DNA of 9,639 nt, from contig MGUL01000091.1 in the NCBI GenBank assembly GCA_001800005.1, positions 31,453 through 41,091 on the forward strand, written 5' to 3'. Positions 6,368 through 9,639 of this stretch are shown here, piece by piece. Source of the DNA: Elusimicrobia bacterium RBG_16_66_12 (GTDB lineage Bacteria; Elusimicrobiota; Elusimicrobia; UBA1565; UBA9628). The notes beneath the pieces are model-generated. The model searched no databases. It saw only the letters and a program-made list of their open reading frames with translations, and was not told the origin of the DNA. How positions within the stretch are numbered: position 1 is the first letter of the stretch; each line of letters starts with the position of its first letter. The position numbers were made by a program, and so were the translations under genes.

Positions 6368-7456
6368 ATGGATCAAGAAAACAAGCCGGACGGCAAGTCC
6401 GAAATACTGATTTATCAGGCGGAGGACGGCAAGAGTCGAATCCAAGTCCGCCTGGCGCGCGACACAGTCTGGCTGTCCCAGGCGCACATGGCTGAACTCT
6501 TCCAGACGACGCCGCAGAATATAACCATCCACATCGGGGAGATTTACGGGGACGGCGAACTCGCAGAGGCGGCAACTTGTAAGGAACTCTTACAAGTTCG
6601 CCAGGAGGGCGGCCGAGCCATCCGCCGCCAGATCAGATTTTACAACCTTGACATGATCTTGGCCGTCGGCTACCGGGTGCGGTCGTCCCGGGGAGTGCAG
6701 TTCCGGCAGTGGGCGACCGAGCGCCTTCGGGAATATCTCATCAAAGGATTCACGCTGGATGACGAGCGTCTTAAAGGCAGCGACCGGCTGGCCGACTACT
6801 TCGACGAACTGCTTGCCCGCATTCGCGAGATCCGCGCCAGCGAGGCCCGCGCCTACCAGCGCATCCGGGAGATTTTCGCGCTTGCCGCCGACTATGTGGA
6901 GGGGCAACAGGAAACACAGGTCTTCTTCGCCACTATGCAGAATAAGATGCACCATGCTGCCGCCGGCATGACGGCCGCGGAAATTGTCAGGCGGCGCGCC
7001 GATGCGGACAAGGCCAACATGGGCCTTACGGCCTGGAGCGGCAGCCGGGTCCTCAAGCGTGACGCGACGACCGCGAAGAATTATTTGACCAAAAAGGAAA
7101 TCGACACGCTCAACCGGATCGTGGTCATGTTTCTGGATCAGGCCGAGTTCCGCGCCCAGCGCCGCCAGGACATCAAGATGCGGGATTGGACCGCATTCCT
7201 CGACAAGTTCCTTCGGGACACGGAATTGCCGGTGTTGTCGGACGCGGGCACGGTGACTCACGAGGAGGCGCTCTCTTGGGCGAATGCGCAATACGACGCT
7301 TTCACCGAACGGCGGCGGTTCGAGGCGGAAGCGGCAGCCGAGGCGGGATATCTGGACGATTTGCGGACGTCGGCCAAGACGCTTGAGGCCGAGCGCAAAA
7401 GACCGCCCGACACGGAGAAGAAGACCAGGAGGGGACGCAAGCGCAAGAAGGCGTAG
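6368..7456 (+). CDS. rhuM: RhuM-family protein
   Basis: This 362-residue protein belongs to the virulence RhuM family, named from a Salmonella pathogenicity-island gene and widespread on mobile elements. Its biochemical role is not established. The N-terminal DTVWLSQAHMAELFQTTPQNITIHI (32-56) is a predicted winged-helix/HTH DNA-binding segment. A core FYNLDMILAVGYRVRS (91-106) follows, then GVQFRQWATERLREYLIKGFTLDDERL. This motif is shared with phage antirepressor-like proteins. Later come DYFDELLARIREIRASE, ADKANMGLT and KNYLTKKEIDTLNRIVVMFLDQAE, all typical. The tail is lysine/arginine-rich (KKTRRGRKRKK). ATG 6368 matches the family start. There is no clear ribosome site, and a possible TAGAAT box lies 12 bases upstream. 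The gene appears intact, and codons ~69-77 form a perfect DNA palindrome. Confidence 0.94.
   Translation: MDQENKPDGKSEILIYQAEDGKSRIQVRLARDTVWLSQAHMAELFQTTPQNITIHIGEIYGDGELAEAATCKELLQVRQEGGRAIRRQIRFYNLDMILAVGYRVRSSRGVQFRQWATERLREYLIKGFTLDDERLKGSDRLADYFDELLARIREIRASEARAYQRIREIFALAADYVEGQQETQVFFATMQNKMHHAAAGMTAAEIVRRRADADKANMGLTAWSGSRVLKRDATTAKNYLTKKEIDTLNRIVVMFLDQAEFRAQRRQDIKMRDWTAFLDKFLRDTELPVLSDAGTVTHEEALSWANAQYDAFTERRRFEAEAAAEAGYLDDLRTSAKTLEAERKRPPDTEKKTRRGRKRKKA
6574..6598. repeat. Perfect palindrome inside rhuM
   Basis: AACTTGTAAG (6574-6583) and CTTACAAGTT (6589-6598) are perfect 10-bp arms around GAACT. The stretch is AT-rich within a GC-rich gene and encodes T-C-K-E-L-L-Q-V just after the predicted DNA-binding domain. 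Synonymous codons such as TTA, rare in this GC-rich gene, are used exactly where the palindrome needs them, which suggests selection on the DNA itself. Confidence 0.85.
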
Positions 7457-7497
7457 GCAGGTCGGTCGCTATCGCGGTCATTCCGATCCCTGGTGCG

Positions 7498-8916
7498 CTA
7501 TTTCGTCGGGGTCGCGCGACGGCGCTTGGAGACGGGTTCCGGGGAGGGCTCGGACGGCTCTTGGTCGAAGGACGAGGGCTCCGGGGCGGGCGCGGACTCA
7601 TCGGCGTCTCGGTCGATGGCGGCCAGATCGGGCGCTCTCTCGCGGCCAGATGAGAGGATCACGGAGCCTTCGCCGGAGAGCTCGGGGGTCTGTGTGCGGC
7701 CCTTGTCCAGGGCTAAGGCGCGGCGCGAGAACTCGACCAAGCCGTCGGCGGTGACCTTCCCCTCCTCGTCCGCGGCCCAGCCTCGCAAGGCGCCGAGCGC
7801 CAAGTAGCTGAAGGCGGGACGGAGCTTGGAGGACTTGGGAAGCGGGCCAGCGAACTGATCGGAGCGGCCGGCGGTGAGGAGGATCATGCGCGGATCGGGC
7901 TTGCCCTGCGGTTCGCGCAGGGCGACCAGGGGCTGGAGGCCGGCGACGAGCGTCTCACCGGACGAAGAACGGCCGCTGAAGCAGGCGTCGATGAGGACCA
8001 GCGAGCGCGCTTGGCGGCCCTTGTTCAGGGAGTCGAGCAGCTCGCCGCGCGCGAGGCTGCGGGCGAAGAGGCCGTCGGCGTCTTGCTGGGCGTCGATGCC
8101 GACCAGCAGCCCGTCCTTGCCGTCCTTCGACGGCGCGCCGTGGCCGATGAAGACGAACCAAAGCGTGCCGCCCGGCTCGACCTGGGAGGCCGCGGCGGCG
8201 GCGTATTTGCGGATCTTCTCGAGCGTGGCCTCGTTGTCGCGCAGAAGGGCGACGCGGTGGGACGGGACCTTCAGGCCGCCGGTCAGATACGCCTGCCAGT
8301 CCTCCGCGTTCTTGCGCGCGCCCGGGACCTTGGCGACGAAGGCGTAGTTCTCGGCGCCCACGATGACGGCCGCGTCACGCTCGCCGCCGTCGGTCTTGAT
8401 AGGCGAGGAGAGGTCGGGCCAGGGCTGGCGCGAGGTCGAGCGCGCGGGCGCGGCTGCGGTCCGGCGCGGAGTGGGAGATGGGGCGGCGCCCTTCATCGCG
8501 AGGATTCGGGAGTGCAGCTCGGTGCCTTCGGCGACGGCGGCCGCGACGGCGTGCCGGAGTTTGCGCGCCGCACCGTAACCGCTCGCGCTCGCGCCGAAGA
8601 GGGCCGCCTCACCGAGCGGCGAGAGCAGGTCGACGCGAACCGAGAACGTGCCCGGCTGGCTGATCTTGACGACCAAGTCGCAGGTGCGGGTGGCTCCCAC
8701 CGAGCCCACCTCTTTGATGGAGCGGAACTGGGTCCCCGAGGAGTCGAGGAACTCGTCACGGGTCGCGAAGACGTAGCCCGCCGTCGAGGGCGAATAGTCG
8801 CCCATGACCAGACAGGCGGACACGGGAAGAGGACGGTCGGCGAGGGGCGCCACGATCGTCGCGTTGCCGCTGCAGCCGGCGAGGAGGAGAGGCGCGGCCA
8901 GGATTCGGAGCTTCAT
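7498..8916 (-). CDS. Lipoprotein with caspase-like (peptidase C14) domain
   Basis: This 472-residue protein starts MKLRILAAPLLLAGCS, a short lipoprotein signal with lipobox LAGC (Cys15). Ser at the next position favours outer-membrane sorting. An uncharacterised domain (~22-140) with GTQFRSIKEVG and DLVVKI precedes a Pro/Ala/Ser/Thr-rich linker (~143-172). Residues ~180-410 are a caspase-like p20 fold: AAVIVGAENY (182-191), LWFVFIGHG with the catalytic histidine His259, and LVLIDACFSG with the catalytic cysteine Cys312. The C-terminus (~425-472) is a charged, Pro/Glu-rich tail ending KRRRATPTK. Both dyad residues are present, so it is likely an active arginine/lysine- or aspartate-directed protease, though specificity cannot be told. 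The ATG is preceded only by a weak GAG. It is convergent with rhuM, 41 bp apart. Confidence 0.92.
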   Translation of the reverse strand: MKLRILAAPLLLAGCSGNATIVAPLADRPLPVSACLVMGDYSPSTAGYVFATRDEFLDSSGTQFRSIKEVGSVGATRTCDLVVKISQPGTFSVRVDLLSPLGEAALFGASASGYGAARKLRHAVAAAVAEGTELHSRILAMKGAAPSPTPRRTAAAPARSTSRQPWPDLSSPIKTDGGERDAAVIVGAENYAFVAKVPGARKNAEDWQAYLTGGLKVPSHRVALLRDNEATLEKIRKYAAAAASQVEPGGTLWFVFIGHGAPSKDGKDGLLVGIDAQQDADGLFARSLARGELLDSLNKGRQARSLVLIDACFSGRSSSGETLVAGLQPLVALREPQGKPDPRMILLTAGRSDQFAGPLPKSSKLRPAFSYLALGALRGWAADEEGKVTADGLVEFSRRALALDKGRTQTPELSGEGSVILSSGRERAPDLAAIDRDADESAPAPEPSSFDQEPSEPSPEPVSKRRRATPTK

Positions 8917-8945
8917 CTCGGGCTAGGCTATCATTTTCACCGTGA

Positions 8946-9371
8946 GGTGGAGAGCCTTTCTACCCCAACAAGATTCGGATTCCAGCCCGAGCCCAAGTTC
9001 TGATACCGCCAACGACGGGCACGGAACAATTCGGGGGGGTGACCGTCGCCGAGGCGCGATTGCTGGTATCGCAGAATGCGATACCTTCCTGGAAACATCT
9101 TGGGGGTTCCCTGCCCTTTGTGTTCACCCAGGAAGGCGCGGCGATGCTCTCGAGCGTCCTTCATGGAGAGCGCGCTGTCCATGTGAACATCCAAATCATG
9201 CGGGCGTTCGTCCGTTTCCAGGAGATTCTGGGTGGGCACCGGGCATTGCGGGCGAAGCTCGACTCCCTGGAGAAGAAGTACGACGTCCAGTTCCGAATCG
9301 TGTTCGATGCTATCCGCCGCCTGATCGAGCCGCCGTCCGGTCCGCCTAAGCCGCTGGGCTTCCGGCCATGA
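8946..9371 (+). pseudogene. ORF6N-domain (phage antirepressor-like) protein, N-terminally truncated remnant
   Basis: From about 9036 the frame encodes VTVAEARLLVSQNAIPSW, then LGGSLPFVFTQEGAAMLSSVL, VNIQIMRAFVRFQEIL, and a helical tail DSLEKKYDVQFRIVFDAIRRLIEPP. These match the second half of ORF6N-domain proteins, a family of phage and plasmid antirepressor-like DNA-binding proteins. The usual first ~60-70 residues (IRGQxVMLDxDLAxLYGV through FPxDFMFxL) are absent. The open frame upstream (8946-9035) encodes unrelated sequence, and a run of seven Gs (9033-9039) marks the point where similarity begins. A GTG at 9039 would give 110 residues but has no ribosome site. I call it a decayed gene. 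Like rhuM, it has an embedded palindrome at the corresponding place, and it is divergent from the caspase-like gene. Confidence 0.8.
9065..9085. repeat. Perfect palindrome inside the ORF6N remnant
   Basis: GGTATCGCA (9065-9073) and TGCGATACC (9077-9085) are perfect 9-bp arms around GAA. They encode V-S-Q-N-A-I-P, the motif at the boundary between the missing DNA-binding half and the conserved C-terminal half of the family. Confidence 0.85.
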
Positions 9372-9390
9372 ATGTGAACTGCGGGCGAGC

Positions 9391-9409
9391 GCCGCCGATG
9401 CGCGGCGGC
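9391..9409 (-). terminator. Hairpin after the lysS-like tail
   Basis: GCCGCCG (9391-9397) and CGGCGGC (9403-9409) form a perfect 7-bp stem with a five-base loop. On the - strand the stem starts in the stop codon of the lysS-like tail, where a terminator would be expected. There is no T run on either strand, so intrinsic termination is doubtful. Confidence 0.35.
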
Positions 9410-9465
9410 TATTCGCGCTTGAGGGTGGGGAACAGGATCACGTCGCGGATGGAGTCCTTAATGTC
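9409..9465 (-). pseudogene. lysS: C-terminal tail of class II lysyl-tRNA synthetase (fragment)
   Basis: On the - strand the codons before the TAG at 9409-9411 read DIKDSIRDVILFPTLKRE. Class II lysyl-tRNA synthetases end with a motif-3 arginine helix followed by SIRDVILFPxLKPE, and this stretch matches that ending over about 14 residues. Upstream the frame should read GxGIGIDRLVMLL, but it instead encodes low-complexity, unrelated residues. Only the last 45-50 coding bases therefore remain. The match is short, so this is a strong hint rather than proof. Aspartyl-tRNA synthetases share SIRDVIxFP but end differently. A duplicated gene tail of this length is what site-specific integration at a gene's 3' end leaves behind. 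Confidence 0.6.
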
Positions 9466-9639
9466 CGGGTCTACGCGGTCAGCGACTCGATTCGGCAGGC
9501 TCGCATCCGGGGCCGCGCCGTCAGCCGCCGCGGACCAGGGCCTTGAGGATGAGATGTCGGGCTTTCGACTGGGATGGGAGCTGTGCCGGTCGGAGACGGC
9601 CGAGGCGGCAGTGGCGCACGCACGGTCGATCATCGCCAG
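9461..9639 (+). CDS. Unidentified open frame leaving the right edge (3' partial)
   Basis: An ATG at 9461, six bases after GGAG, opens a frame with no stop to the end of the window (59 full codons). The first 25-30 residues are Ala/Ser/Gly/Arg-rich and unconvincing. From an internal ATG at 9551 the product begins MSGFRLGWELCRSETAEAAVAHARSIIA, which looks like an ordinary amphipathic protein start. The true start may be 9551, with GAGG upstream. It overlaps the lysS-like tail in antisense by a few bases. I do not recognise it. If the lysS tail is an integration scar, this would be the first gene inside the inserted element. Confidence 0.35.
   Translation, partial: MSGSTRSATRFGRLASGAAPSAAADQGLEDEMSGFRLGWELCRSETAEAAVAHARSIIA

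Noticed and set aside
8011..9003. 330-codon + strand open frame opposite the caspase-like gene
   Set aside because: Shadow of a protein with intact catalytic motifs and a lipobox. The composition is Arg/Gly/Glu/Ala-biased.
9466..9633. Longer - strand frame (74 codons) running into the lysS-like tail
   Set aside because: The part before the tail is Ser/Ala/Pro-rich and unlike LysRS. A real product is unlikely.

Overview
This is a GC-rich bacterial segment from a Gram-negative (diderm) organism. It encodes a Lol-type lipoprotein-release ABC transporter and an exported lipoprotein with a lipobox. The lineage cannot be fixed from the sequence. Gene content and style would fit an uncultured diderm phylum such as Elusimicrobiota or a deltaproteobacterium-like lineage, but this is a weak inference.

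Layout, left to right. (1) 1-846, + strand: the 3' part of a cysteine-containing, probably exported protein of unknown function, running in from the left edge. (2) 847-1178: an intergenic stretch holding a promoter-like -10 box, the 5' quarter of a tRNA-like sequence (D arm), and a 176-bp imperfect palindrome (1003-1178) that ends one base before the udk stop codon. (3) 1179-6093, - strand, read from right to left: a LolC/E-type permease, LolD, then a MazE/MazF toxin-antitoxin pair with its own near-consensus promoter, then ilvE, xth and udk. lolC/lolD overlap by 8 bp; mazE/mazF, ilvE/xth and xth/udk each overlap by 4 bp. The toxin-antitoxin pair sits between two housekeeping groups, with only 50 bp between mazF and ilvE. 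(4) 6094-6367: an intergenic region with a tRNA-like 3' fragment, a rho-independent terminator and two clean dyads upstream of rhuM. (5) 6368-9371: an accessory block with a RhuM-family gene (+), a convergent lipoprotein with a caspase-like (C14) protease domain (-), and the C-terminal remnant of an ORF6N-domain (phage antirepressor-like) gene (+). (6) 9372-9639: a short - strand stretch encoding what looks like the last 15 or so residues of class II lysyl-tRNA synthetase, overlapped by a + strand open frame leaving the window.

How it fits together: LolC/LolD would export outer-membrane lipoproteins, plausibly including the caspase-like lipoprotein. MazEF, RhuM, the caspase-like protein and the ORF6N remnant are typical accessory, defence or mobile-element genes around a housekeeping operon. 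In several bacteria lysS lies directly upstream of the lol genes, so the detached lysS tail suggests insertions split an ancestral lysS-lolC-lolD group. The most unusual structural signals are the 176-bp palindrome fused to a truncated tRNA, and the perfect palindromes embedded within the coding sequences of both antirepressor-like genes (rhuM and ORF6N).
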